Shown: one piece after another, positions 53,991 through 62,553 of the stretch
How the letters are laid out: the number at the start of each line of letters is the position of its first letter
Numbering within the stretch: the first letter of the stretch is position 1
Assembly (NCBI GenBank): GCA_020161455.1
Contig: JAIUNZ010000005.1
Location: 62,001-126,000 of the forward strand
Direction of reading: 5' to 3'
DNA length: 64,000 bases
From: Bacteroidota bacterium
Lineage (GTDB): Bacteria > Bacteroidota > Bacteroidia > Flavobacteriales > Flavobacteriaceae
Notes under the pieces: generated by a model
What the model was told of the DNA's origin: nothing
The model's database searches: none
What the model saw: the letters and a program-made list of their open reading frames with translations, nothing else
Program-made: the position numbers and the translations under genes

Positions 53991-55285
53991 TATTCAAGAG
54001 TTACTTTAATTTGTTTAATTCTCCTTTTATCAACAGTTTCTATGGTAAAAAACAAATTTGAAAAATGTATTTTTTGTCCTTTTTTTGGAAAATTTCCAAG
54101 ATTTTCGAGAATAAAACCTGCCAAAGTTTCTGCTTCGCCTTTTTTACTTTCGAATAAATCTTCATCAACATCGATAATTCTGTAGAAATCTTTGAGTGTT
54201 ATCTTTCCTTCAAAAAGGTAATTTCTATCATCAATTTGAGAAAAATTAATGTTTTCATCATCAAATTCATCAGATATATCACCAACAATTTCTTCAATAA
54301 TATCTTCTAAAGAAACCAATCCTGATGTTCCACCATATTCATCAACCACTATTGCCATGTGACTTTTCATCGATTGAAAATCTTTTAACAAATCATCTAA
54401 TTTTTTGTTTTCAGGCACAAAAAATGGTTCTCGAATAATTTTTTTCCAATCAAACTCTTTTTTATGAATGTGTGGAATTAAATCTTTTACGAAAAGCACA
54501 CCTTTTATATCGTCAATATTTTCTTGATAAACCGGAATTCTAGAATATCCTTTTTCTATAATTTTTGGATAAATATCCGCAAAAGACTCATCAATATCCA
54601 AGCCAAAAACATCAATTCTTGGACTCATTACCTGTTTTGTATCTGTATTTCCAAAAGACACAATTCCTTCCAAAATTTTTTGTTCTTCTTGGGTAGTATC
54701 TTCATCAGAAGTTAATTCTAACGCCTGCGATAATTGATCTACAGACAAACTGCTTTTTTGATTCCCAAATTTAGCATGCAAAAAAACTGTAATGTTTCGC
54801 ATTGGCAAACTTATTGGCGACAATAAATTGTCTAATATAAATATAGGAGTACTAAGTGCTACCGAAAATTTTACATTGTTTCTACTGGCATAAACCTTTG
54901 GTAAAACTTCACCAAAAAGCAAAATCAGAAAGGTAACTAGAATGACTTCAACTACAAACTTTAGAATCGGTGAAGAAATTCCGGAAAATAGCGTATCGCC
55001 AACCATTGAGAACAAAATTACAACACCTATATTTAAAAAATTATTGGCTAAAAGTAAAGTAGCTAAAAGTTTTTTGGGTTTTTGAATTAACTTTGAAAGC
55101 AAATCACCTTTTTTAGGGTTTTCTTCATTCAGTTTATTCAAATCATTTGGTGTTAGCGAAAACAATGCTACTTCTGCTGCAGAAACCATTGCAGAAAAGA
55201 ACAATAAAATAAAAACGCCGATACTACCTAAAATAATATTAGTATCAACGGTTTCTATAAAATTAAGACTGGGTTCTGTGTCCAA
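53990..55285 (-). CDS. gldE: Gliding motility-associated CBS-domain membrane protein GldE
   Basis: The 431-residue protein has a DUF21/CNNM transmembrane domain with about four helices (IGVFILLFFSAMVSAAEVAL, VILVTFLILLFGEVLPKVYA), two CBS domains (VMSPRIDVFGLDIDESFADI, FQSMKSHMAIVVDEYGGTSG) and a C-terminal CorC/HlyC-type domain (DRNYLFEGKITLKDFYRII). GldE acts with GldD in gliding. The start used is TTG at 55285, giving LDTEPSLNF at the N-terminus; no ATG lies in frame nearby upstream. Confidence 0.94.
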   Translation of the reverse strand: MDTEPSLNFIETVDTNIILGSIGVFILLFFSAMVSAAEVALFSLTPNDLNKLNEENPKKGDLLSKLIQKPKKLLATLLLANNFLNIGVVILFSMVGDTLFSGISSPILKFVVEVILVTFLILLFGEVLPKVYASRNNVKFSVALSTPIFILDNLLSPISLPMRNITVFLHAKFGNQKSSLSVDQLSQALELTSDEDTTQEEQKILEGIVSFGNTDTKQVMSPRIDVFGLDIDESFADIYPKIIEKGYSRIPVYQENIDDIKGVLFVKDLIPHIHKKEFDWKKIIREPFFVPENKKLDDLLKDFQSMKSHMAIVVDEYGGTSGLVSLEDIIEEIVGDISDEFDDENINFSQIDDRNYLFEGKITLKDFYRIIDVDEDLFESKKGEAETLAGFILENLGNFPKKGQKIHFSNLFFTIETVDKRRIKQIKVTLE

Positions 55286-55312
55286 AAAGCGAAATATTAG
55301 TTAAACAAGTTT

Positions 55313-55765
55313 TTAAGTTGGCATATCAGCATCCAAATTTGGCAAATCATTCTCTGGTTTTGGAAGCTCAAAAGTAGTGTTTTTTGAATCAGTATTCTGA
55401 ATATTTTTTGTTCCGTCAATATCTTTTTTGGTATTCAAAAAAATAAATTCTGTAACTTGAATTTCGGTAGTATATTTAAATGTGCCATCTTCTGCCTGCC
55501 ATTGACGCGATTTTATTCTTCCTTCTACATATATTTTATCGCCTTTGGATAAGTATTTTTCGCATATTTCGGCAGCTTTATTTCTAACAACAAGATTGTG
55601 CCATTCTGTAGATGTAATTTTTTCGTTGGTTTGTTTGTTAATATAAACCTCATTTGTAGCCAAAGGAAATCTACCAATGCAATTTCCACCTTCAAAATAG
55701 TGCATTTTTATTTCGTCTCCAAGATGACCAATCAACATCACTTTATTTAAAGTACCACTACTCAT
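55313..55765 (-). CDS. ssb: Single-stranded DNA-binding protein
   Basis: The 150-residue protein has the OB fold of SSB (LNKVMLIGHLGDEIKMHYFE, STEWHNLVVRNKAAEICEKY, DKIYVEGRIKSRQWQAEDGT, YTTEIQVTEFIFL). The C-terminal tail reads ENDLPNLDADMPT; the acidic residues are there but the terminal DDLPF-type tip is replaced by ADMPT. It lies between mutY and gldE, as in F. johnsoniae. Confidence 0.94.
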   Translation of the reverse strand: MSSGTLNKVMLIGHLGDEIKMHYFEGGNCIGRFPLATNEVYINKQTNEKITSTEWHNLVVRNKAAEICEKYLSKGDKIYVEGRIKSRQWQAEDGTFKYTTEIQVTEFIFLNTKKDIDGTKNIQNTDSKNTTFELPKPENDLPNLDADMPT

Positions 55766-55808
55766 TTTTGAAATTTTTATACTCTCAAATTTACTGCTTT
55801 TTTGAAAC

Positions 55809-56849
55809 TTATTCCCAAATTTTTGAAATAAAATTATAAATCACAATGGGAAAAGGAAATTTTAACACCGAATCACAATCAATTCCGTCTTTAATTTTTC
55901 CTGCCACAGAAACTTCCCAAAAAGAAACTGACAAATGCTGATGTGAAAGTTTATGGGTTATTTTAACTGGATTTATCAATCTAATATTTTGAATTTCATT
56001 AACAATAAAAGATTGATTTTGAATCAATTCAAGCGTTTCAAAATCATTTATGTCTTCAAAAGTTTCTATCAATGGAAATTCGTATAAATTGTGCCAAATT
56101 CCTTTTTGTGTTCTTTTTTGCAACAAAGTGTTTTTATCTTCATCTCTAAAAATCAAATAATTAAACACTCTTTTTTGAATCTTTGTTTTTTTAAGTTTAA
56201 CAGGCAATTGAGTTACTTTTTTATTTTTTAAAGCAAGACAACTATTGTTCAAAACACAAATTTCACAATTAGGATTTTTAGGAACACATTGCAAAGCTCC
56301 AAATTCCATAATGGCTTGATTGAATTGGTTAGCTTTTCCATTGGGCAAAAGTTTACTTGCCAATGCTCTAAATTCTTTTTTAGCATTAGAAGATGCAATA
56401 TCAGTTTCAATATCAAAATATCGGGCTAATACTCTAAATACATTTCCATCAACAACTGGAACATTTTCATTGTAAGCAAAAGAAGCAATAGCAGCAGCAG
56501 TATATTCGCCAACTCCTTTTAGTTTTAATAACTCATTGTAATTTTTAGGAAATTTACCATTTAAATCGAAAACAATAATTTTTGCTGTTTTATGCAGATT
56601 TCTTGCTCTAGAATAATAGCCTAAACCTTGCCAAAGCTTCAAGACTTCTTCTTCATCAGCATTTGCTAAATCGAAAACAGTTGGAAAACGTTCTGCAAAA
56701 CATAAAAAATAGGGCAATCCTTGAGCAACTCGCGTTTGTTGTAGTATTATTTCCGATAGCCAAATTAGGTATGGGTTGAGCGTGTTTCGCCAAGGTAAAT
56801 CGCGTTTGTTTTGTAAGTACCAAACTATTAAAGCATTAGAAAAATTCAT
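55809..56849 (-). CDS. mutY: A/G-specific adenine DNA glycosylase
   Basis: MutY removes adenine mispaired with 8-oxoguanine. The 346-residue protein has the catalytic helix (LSEIILQQTRVAQGLPYF), HhH-GPD (LKGVGEYTAAAIASFAYNEN then VPVVDGNVFRVLARY), the [4Fe-4S] ligands C-x6-C-x2-C-x5-C in CVPKNPNCEICVLNNSC, and a C-terminal MutT-like domain. It is the first gene of the mutY-ssb-gldE-gldD unit. Confidence 0.97.
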   Translation of the reverse strand: MNFSNALIVWYLQNKRDLPWRNTLNPYLIWLSEIILQQTRVAQGLPYFLCFAERFPTVFDLANADEEEVLKLWQGLGYYSRARNLHKTAKIIVFDLNGKFPKNYNELLKLKGVGEYTAAAIASFAYNENVPVVDGNVFRVLARYFDIETDIASSNAKKEFRALASKLLPNGKANQFNQAIMEFGALQCVPKNPNCEICVLNNSCLALKNKKVTQLPVKLKKTKIQKRVFNYLIFRDEDKNTLLQKRTQKGIWHNLYEFPLIETFEDINDFETLELIQNQSFIVNEIQNIRLINPVKITHKLSHQHLSVSFWEVSVAGKIKDGIDCDSVLKFPFPIVIYNFISKIWE

Positions 56850-56908
56850 ATATAAAAAGTAGTCTGCAAAAATAATTCTTTATCTGATTAAATTTTAATA
56901 GATTATGC

Positions 56909-56940
56909 TTGAAATATTGTTTTTTTAATTCATATATTTG
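56909..56940 (+). promoter_or_regulatory. Promoter of the HU gene
   Basis: TATATTTG (56933-56940) is an exact -7 match; the -33 TTG is at 56909-56911, 21 bases upstream. Confidence 0.7.
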
Positions 56941-56982
56941 CAACCTCAAAAAATTACTTATAATATTTAAATACGAAAGAAA

Positions 56983-57276
56983 ATGACGAAAGCAGATATC
57001 GTAGCAAAGATTTCAGAAAGAAAAGGTCTTGAAAAACAAGACGTTCAAGCAGTTATTGAAGCATTTATGGAAGAAGTAAAAACTTCTTTAGAAACTGGTG
57101 ACAATGTTTACTTAAGAGGTTTTGGTAGCTTTATTATTAAAACAAGAGCTGAAAAAACTGGAAGAAACATTTCTAAGAACACTACAATCAAAATTCCTGC
57201 ACATAATATTCCAGCATTTAAACCTGCTAAAATATTCGTAGAGTCTGTAAAAACTAATACTGAAATTCCAGTATAA
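56983..57276 (+). CDS. HU/IHF-family DNA-binding protein
   Basis: The 97-residue nucleoid protein has the HU fold: MTKADIVAKISERKGLEKQD, VIEAFMEEVKTSLETGDNVY, LRGFGSFIIKTRAEKTGRNI and the DNA-inserting arm IPAHNIPAFKPAK with its Pro. It is most like HU/IHF of Bacteroidota. A tiny basic protein gene follows 31 bases downstream in the same transcript. Confidence 0.95.
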   Translation: MTKADIVAKISERKGLEKQDVQAVIEAFMEEVKTSLETGDNVYLRGFGSFIIKTRAEKTGRNISKNTTIKIPAHNIPAFKPAKIFVESVKTNTEIPV

Positions 57277-57307
57277 ACTTATTTATTAATCACCTAAAGA
57301 ATATTCT

Positions 57308-57400
57308 ATGCCAAGTGGTAAAAAAAGAAAAAGACATAAGGTAGCTACTCACAAGCGTAAAAAACGTGCGAGAGCTAACCGACACAAAAAGAAAAAGTAG
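57308..57400 (+). CDS. 30-residue basic protein, mS38/COX24-like
   Basis: The frame from ATG at 57308 to TAG at 57400 encodes 30 residues, MPSGKKRKRHKVATHKRKKR and ten more, almost all Lys, Arg and His. The pattern KKRKRHKVATHKRKKR resembles the AURKAIP1/COX24 (mS38) domain of mitochondrial small-subunit proteins, seen as tiny ribosome-linked proteins in Bacteroidota. The assignment is by pattern. The stop codon lies inside a terminator stem, which supports a real gene end, and it probably shares the HU transcript. Confidence 0.8.
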   Translation: MPSGKKRKRHKVATHKRKKRARANRHKKKK

Positions 57401-57417
57401 TTCTAAACTACTTTTTT
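57392..57417 (+). terminator. Terminator after the HU/mS38-like genes
   Basis: AAAAAGTAGTT (57392-57402) pairs with AACTACTTTTT (57406-57416) around CTA. The TAG stop codon lies in the 5' arm. Confidence 0.88.
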
Positions 57418-57575
57418 CTTTTTAACGTTCATTGAAATTTGGAAAATTTCAAAAAAACCAAATCAAAAAATTCTAAAATTCCTAACAGCATTTATATTGG
57501 ATTTTGAAATTTGGAATTTAATTTTCCTCTCGGGTAATAATACCTGTTAAAAATGTTTAATCCATCTGTGAAAAA

Positions 57576-57617
57576 GCTGGAAGCTGGAAGTTGGAAGCTG
57601 GAAGTTGGAAGTTGGAA
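57576..57617 (+). repeat. Six-unit GYTGGAA heptamer repeat
   Basis: Six gapless units: GCTGGAA, GCTGGAA, GTTGGAA, GCTGGAA, GTTGGAA, GTTGGAA. The array lies about 75 bases before the rng start. The rest of 57418-57693 holds loose copies of TTTGGAA and no gene. Confidence 0.9.
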
Positions 57618-57693
57618 GAATTATTTTTCCTTCTAAAACTATTCCACTATCATCAACCTTCTGACAACAAAGTTGCAGATTAAAATTTACAAC

Positions 57694-59232
57694 GTGAATA
57701 AAGAACTAATCATTAGATCTAGTGAAGATGCTGTAGATTTTGCCTTATTAAAAGATGGAAAACTAATTGAATTACATAAACAAGAAGACACTAGCAACTT
57801 CTTAGTAGGCGATATATTTATTGCCAAAATAAGAAAACCCGTTGCTGGATTGAATGCTGCTTTTGTAAATGTTGGCTACGAAAAGGATGCCTTTTTACAT
57901 TATCATGATTTAGGTCCAAGTTTCAACTCGTATATGAAGTTCATAAAACTTGTAAGCGCAGGTAAACTAAAAGATTTCTCCCTAAAAAATTTCCAATTTG
58001 AAAAAGAGATTGATAAAAATGGCGCAATAACTGATTTAATCAGTGCCAATCAATCGGTTTTAGTTCAAGTGGTTAAGGAACCTATTTCTACAAAAGGCCC
58101 AAGGATAAGTGCAGAACTTTCCTTTGCTGGTCGCTATGTAGTGTTGGTACCTTTTTCGGATAGAGTTTCTGTTTCTCAAAAAATAGAATCTAAAGAAGAA
58201 AAAGACCGTTTAAAAAAACTAGTACAATCTATAAAACAAAAAGGATTTGGGGTTATTGTGAGAACAGTAGCCGAAGGCAAAAGTATAGCCGAATTAGAAA
58301 AAGATTTGCAGTCATTAATGAATAGATGGACTGCAATGTGTAAAAAATTACCAACTGCTCATCATCCATCAAAAGTTTTAGGCGAACTTAACAAAGCTTC
58401 TGCCATTCTTAGAGATGTATTTAATGATACTTTTACAAGTATCTTAACCGATGACAAGGAGTTGTACCAAGAAACCAAGGACTATTTAGCCGAAATAGCT
58501 CCTGAGAAACAAAAAATAGTTAAACTTTATCAATCCAATGATGTTCCATTATTTGAAAAATATCATATTGAGAGACAAATAAAAACATCATTTGGAAGAA
58601 CCGTTTCCATGAGCAAAGGTGCATATCTAATTATAGAGCACACCGAAGCACTACACGTTATTGACGTGAACAGTGGTAATCGTTCCAACAAAGCTTCTAA
58701 CCAAGAAGATACAGCATTGGAAGTCAACATGATTGCAGCAGCAGAAATAGCTCGCCAATTAAGACTTCGAGATATGGGTGGAATTATTGTTGTCGATTTT
58801 ATTGATATGCAAAATCCAGACAATCGAAAAGTGTTGTATGATTTCTTGAAATTAGAAATGGATGACGATAAAGCCAAACATAAAATCTTACCGCCAAGTA
58901 AATTTGGATTAGTCCAAATTACAAGACAACGTGTAAGACCAGAAGTAAATATTGAAACAAGAGAAGAAAATCCAAATAATCTATCGAGCGATGTAGAAGC
59001 ACCGATTTCGATTATTGACAACATCACTTCTGACCTTGAAAAAATTATTAAAGACCATAAAAAGATTAAACTTAATGTTCATCCTTTTGTGGCTGCATAC
59101 CTTAAAAAAGGTTTTCCATCATTGCGTTCAAAATGGCTTTTTGAACACAAAAAATGGGTAAAAATCATACCACGTGACGCTTACACGTATCTAGAATATC
59201 ATTTCTTCAACGAAGAAGGAAAGAAACTATAG
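57694..59232 (+). CDS. rng: Ribonuclease G/E family endoribonuclease
   Basis: This single-strand RNA endonuclease functions in RNA turnover and rRNA processing. The 512-residue protein has the S1 domain (FLVGDIFIAKIRKPVAGLNA, VGYEKDAFLHYHDL), the RNase H-like region and catalytic acids in VIDVNSG and IVVDFIDM. The GTG at 57694 gives MNKELIIRSSEDAVDF, the expected N-terminus; a TTG 21 bases upstream is also in frame. The zinc-link CPxC motif found after TRQR in E. coli RNase E and G is absent; no Cys occurs in this C-terminal part. A six-unit heptamer repeat lies upstream. Confidence 0.93.
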   Translation: MNKELIIRSSEDAVDFALLKDGKLIELHKQEDTSNFLVGDIFIAKIRKPVAGLNAAFVNVGYEKDAFLHYHDLGPSFNSYMKFIKLVSAGKLKDFSLKNFQFEKEIDKNGAITDLISANQSVLVQVVKEPISTKGPRISAELSFAGRYVVLVPFSDRVSVSQKIESKEEKDRLKKLVQSIKQKGFGVIVRTVAEGKSIAELEKDLQSLMNRWTAMCKKLPTAHHPSKVLGELNKASAILRDVFNDTFTSILTDDKELYQETKDYLAEIAPEKQKIVKLYQSNDVPLFEKYHIERQIKTSFGRTVSMSKGAYLIIEHTEALHVIDVNSGNRSNKASNQEDTALEVNMIAAAEIARQLRLRDMGGIIVVDFIDMQNPDNRKVLYDFLKLEMDDDKAKHKILPPSKFGLVQITRQRVRPEVNIETREENPNNLSSDVEAPISIIDNITSDLEKIIKDHKKIKLNVHPFVAAYLKKGFPSLRSKWLFEHKKWVKIIPRDAYTYLEYHFFNEEGKKL

Positions 59233-59239
59233 AAAAATA

Positions 59240-59271
59240 AAAACCGCTTTTCGAAAGATTGGCGGTTTTTT
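59240..59271 (+). terminator. Terminator after rng
   Basis: AAAACCGC (59240-59247) pairs with GCGGTTTT (59262-59269), followed by T residues. Confidence 0.85.
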
Positions 59272-59295
59272 TGTGCCTGTATTTTTAATAAAAAG

Positions 59296-59345
59296 GAAAC
59301 TAATTCTCCAAAGTACTGAACTAGTTCTCTAAACAACAGAACTTA
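59296..59345. repeat. Short repeat with 21-22-bp period
   Basis: Two units of 22 and 21 bp, starting GAAACTAATTCTCC and GAACTAGTTCTCT, are followed by a partial third (GAACTTA). It resembles the larger arrays in period but is too short to be sure. Confidence 0.4.
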
Positions 59346-59352
59346 ACAAAAA

Positions 59353-61644
59353 TTACTCGTTTATTATTTCGATTTTTCGTTTGATTTCATTGCCAAATTC
59401 ATCCGTAACGGTGATGTAATGTATTCCTGTTTCTGGTTTTATTGGCATTTCATGAAACGTTTGTGTTTCGCCTAAAAATTGATTGTCTAACGACCAAAAT
59501 AATTTCGATTCTCTATTAGAATGTGCAATTTTGAGTACAACTGGTTGAATTTTTCCATAAAAATCTTTGGCCAAATAAATTTTACTATTGGGTTTCGGAT
59601 AAATAAAATCCATCGATGCTTGCTGGTATTGTTGACAATCTGAACGATATGGTGGCAAAGTTTTATAATCTATATGTTGTGATTTATAATACCATTCCAT
59701 TACTGGCGGAAGAATAAACCATTTTTTATTGACTATATTTTCTACTGATTCACAATCACTATTTACTCTAAATTGTTCTGATTTGTCCAAATGTACCCAT
59801 TTATGATACGGACAAATGGCTGTTTTTTTTCCAATTTTTGTTATCAGTTGTTTAACTTTTGGGCAATCTTCTTGAGCTAAATAACCACTTTGTTTGCATA
59901 CTTCAACCGTTTCTAAATCGTTTAGCGGTGGTTGAAACCAATTTTTTCGTGGTAATACATTAAAAATGTCAAACAAAATTGGTGCAGCATTCGTAACTCC
60001 AGTTAATTCTGGTCTTCCTTCACCATTGGCATTGCCTACCCAAACGCCAACAACATATCTTGAATTGGTTCCGATTGCCCATGCATCACGATTTCCAAAA
60101 CTAGTTCCTGTTTTCCAAGCAATTTGCAACGCCGAATCATAAAATTTCCATGCTTCATCGCCTTCAGGTCTGTTTACTTCTTTCATGGCGTTATACGTTA
60201 AATAAATTGAACCTGCACTAAGAATATTTTTTTGAAAGCCTGATGTGCCAAAATCTTGCTTGAAACCATTTCGATAATTCAATTCTACAAATTCATTACT
60301 TCTATATTTTCCATTCGATTGATTGAAATAATTCAACGTTCCTGTTAGATTAGAATAAGTTCGACATAAATCCCAAAGATTGCTTTCGGCACCACCAAGA
60401 ATTAATGACAAGCCATAATGATCGGGCAATTTATTAATATTTCGAAGCGTGAATTGCTGCAGTAATTCATAGAATTTACTAACGCCATGTTCTTGCAACA
60501 TTAAAACCGCTGGAATATTTAGTGATCGCGCCAATGCACGTTGCGCTGGAACTGCACCGTCAAAAGAATTATTAAAATTCTGCGGTGTATAACCCGAAAT
60601 TTGTGTTGGAATATCTGCAACCAAAGTATTTGGCAACAATTCGCCATCGTCAATCATAGAAGCAAACAACAAAGGTTTCAAAATACTTCCGGTACTTCTT
60701 GGCGCACTGATAATATCAACATCTTTGTTATGTTCTTTATCCGTTGGCGAATTCCCAACATAACTTATAATATTTCTGTTTTGAATATCAATAACTAAAA
60801 TTGCTAAATTATGAACCTCGTTTTGTTTGTATTGATTGTAATAATATTGTGCTATTTGATTTGCTCGGTTTTGAATTGGATAGGAAATTGTGGTTTTAAT
60901 CCGTTTTCCTTCATCAGTTTTGGCTACTTTTTGCAATAAATGTTGGGCAATCTGCGGAACATCATATGGTTTTTGCGGCAATGGTTCTTGAATGGAAAGC
61001 TCATACGTCAGTTTATCGATTACTTTTTCATCAAATAATTTCTTTAAAAGCGCATTTCTTTTTTTCTGCAATTTTATTTGATTTTTACCCGGATAAATTA
61101 AACTTGGTGCATTAGGCAAAACCGCTAAAGTGACGGTTTCTGCCCAAGATAACTGATGCGATTGTACCCCAAAATAGCGCCATGATGCCATTTCTAAACC
61201 AACTACATTTCCTCCAAATGGTGCATGAGCAGCGTATAAATTCAAAATTTCTTCCTTTGAAGAACGAAATTCTAAACGTGTTGCTAAAATGATTTCAATA
61301 GCTTTTTCAAAATAAGTTCGTTTCTTATTTTTTCTAGCCAAACGAATAACTTGTTGTGTCAATGTACTTCCGCCACGAACCACTTTTCCTGCTTTTCTGT
61401 TTTGCTGAATAGCTTTGGTCATTGCAACAGGATTAAATCCTGGATGATGATAAAAATGTTCGTCTTCAAAATAAACAATACACTTTATAAACTTATCTGG
61501 AATGCTATCTTTTGCAGGAAATCGCCATTGACCGTCACGAGCAATTTTAGCCGCTAATAATTCGCCTTCGCTACTTTCGATTACAGTTGAATAGGGTTCT
61601 TCAAAAAGTATTTTTGGCAATGAAAAATAGTAAACCGACAACAA
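59353..61644 (-). CDS. pbpC: Penicillin-binding protein 1C (start codon uncertain)
   Basis: PbpC polymerises and cross-links peptidoglycan. Domains in order are GT51 transglycosylase (EDEHFYHHPGFNP, VVRGGSTLTQQVIRL), transpeptidase (SxxK in STGSILKP, SxN in ARSLNIPAV, KTG in WKTGTSFGNRDAWAIG), and the C-terminal BiPBP_C domain (IAHSNRESKLFWSLDNQFLG). The usual N-terminal cytoplasmic tail and membrane helix are encoded (ITSFFKNNLKKSIILIVLLS), but the frame, open to a stop at 61777-61779, has no ATG, GTG or TTG before the helix. The coordinates use a TTG inside the helix. Beside it lies an IS982 remnant, so the gene may have lost its start. Confidence 0.85.
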   Translation of the reverse strand: MLSVYYFSLPKILFEEPYSTVIESSEGELLAAKIARDGQWRFPAKDSIPDKFIKCIVYFEDEHFYHHPGFNPVAMTKAIQQNRKAGKVVRGGSTLTQQVIRLARKNKKRTYFEKAIEIILATRLEFRSSKEEILNLYAAHAPFGGNVVGLEMASWRYFGVQSHQLSWAETVTLAVLPNAPSLIYPGKNQIKLQKKRNALLKKLFDEKVIDKLTYELSIQEPLPQKPYDVPQIAQHLLQKVAKTDEGKRIKTTISYPIQNRANQIAQYYYNQYKQNEVHNLAILVIDIQNRNIISYVGNSPTDKEHNKDVDIISAPRSTGSILKPLLFASMIDDGELLPNTLVADIPTQISGYTPQNFNNSFDGAVPAQRALARSLNIPAVLMLQEHGVSKFYELLQQFTLRNINKLPDHYGLSLILGGAESNLWDLCRTYSNLTGTLNYFNQSNGKYRSNEFVELNYRNGFKQDFGTSGFQKNILSAGSIYLTYNAMKEVNRPEGDEAWKFYDSALQIAWKTGTSFGNRDAWAIGTNSRYVVGVWVGNANGEGRPELTGVTNAAPILFDIFNVLPRKNWFQPPLNDLETVEVCKQSGYLAQEDCPKVKQLITKIGKKTAICPYHKWVHLDKSEQFRVNSDCESVENIVNKKWFILPPVMEWYYKSQHIDYKTLPPYRSDCQQYQQASMDFIYPKPNSKIYLAKDFYGKIQPVVLKIAHSNRESKLFWSLDNQFLGETQTFHEMPIKPETGIHYITVTDEFGNEIKRKIEIINE

Positions 61645-61799
61645 AACAATAAGTATGATGCTTTTTTTTAGATTGTTTTTGAAGAAACTAGTTATCCTAA
61701 CAAGTTTTTGAAACCTATTAGGTATTGACTTTAAATAATTATTTAATGTGTGTTCGATATAAAATGGGTTAAAAACTTATAAGAAAAACAAAAGTTAAC

Positions 61800-62366
61800 A
61801 TGTTTAAATCATTGAAAAACATATACTTAACTAAAACTAAGCTTATTCTTTCGCAATATAAAATTACACATATTTTTTGTTCTATTGATTATTTTTGTAA
61901 TGATTTTGTTCTAAGCGAGGAAAATCAATTAATTTCTAACGGTAAAAAACGTATTAAAAAGTCCAATTTATCACTATCAGAAATAATTACTTTGCAAGTA
62001 CTTTTCTTATTTCTGGTTACAAAAGATTTTGCTCATTATTTAAGTGTTCGTTTTATTGATTCTACACCACTTCGTATTTATAAAAGTAGAAGGATTTACC
62101 AATTCAAGACATTCATTGAAATTGTTCAAAGAGGTCTTTGTTTCTCAGGTTTGTTCTTTGTTTTCAATTTATATCTTAATAATGATTGTAGCAGAATTAT
62201 TAACTTTATGCATACTCTAGCAAACATTCAGGACACAAATCCTTTATAAATTAAAAAGATTATCAACAAACTTTTCGGCAAATTATTTATGGATAAAGGT
62301 TATTACTCAAAAGAACTTTATTTATCACTTTTTTCAATAAACTTATCTCGGACTCCTAGTCCTTAA
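61800..62366 (+). pseudogene. Decayed IS982-family transposase
   Basis: The translation matches IS982 transposases: an N-terminal ITHIFCSIDYFCNDF, LISNGKKRIKKSNLSLSEII, then RFIDSTPLRIYKSRRIYQFK with the DDE-domain motif FIDSTxxRV, LFFVFNLYLNNDCSRIINFM and LFGKLFMDKGYYSKEL. It is broken in three ways: an internal deletion between HYLSV and RFIDST removes part of the protein, an in-frame TAA interrupts it at 62247, and the C-terminal part is missing after 62366. No terminal inverted repeats are recognisable. The element is an inactive relic lying between pbpC and the S41 gene. Confidence 0.85.
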
Positions 62367-62382
62367 GCAATTTGGTGTTTAA

Positions 62383-62547
62383 TTAAAAAAGTTTAGAAAA
62401 GAAAAAGGTATTTCTCAAGCGCAATTGGCTTTTGATGTAGGAATTGAAAGAGGAATGATACATACAAATATTGCAAATGTAAAATTTATACCTAAAGTTT
62501 TAGATGTTTCTGTGGCTAAATTGTTTAAAGTTGATAAAAGAGAGTAG
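62383..62547 (+). pseudogene. Remnant of an XRE-family regulator
   Basis: The frame reads LKKFRKEKGISQAQLAFDVG then IERGMIHTNIANVKFIPKVL and DVSVAKLFKVDKRE. This is the start and end of a small XRE helix-turn-helix protein. About 10 residues of the recognition-helix region are missing between FDVGI and ERGMI, and there is no start codon (a stop lies just before). It is therefore a fragment, not a gene. Confidence 0.7.
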
Positions 62548-62553
62548 TTTTAT

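Noticed and set aside
61800-62249. Intact 149-residue gene
   Set aside because: Matches parts of an IS982 transposase with an internal deletion and an in-frame stop, so it is called a pseudogene.
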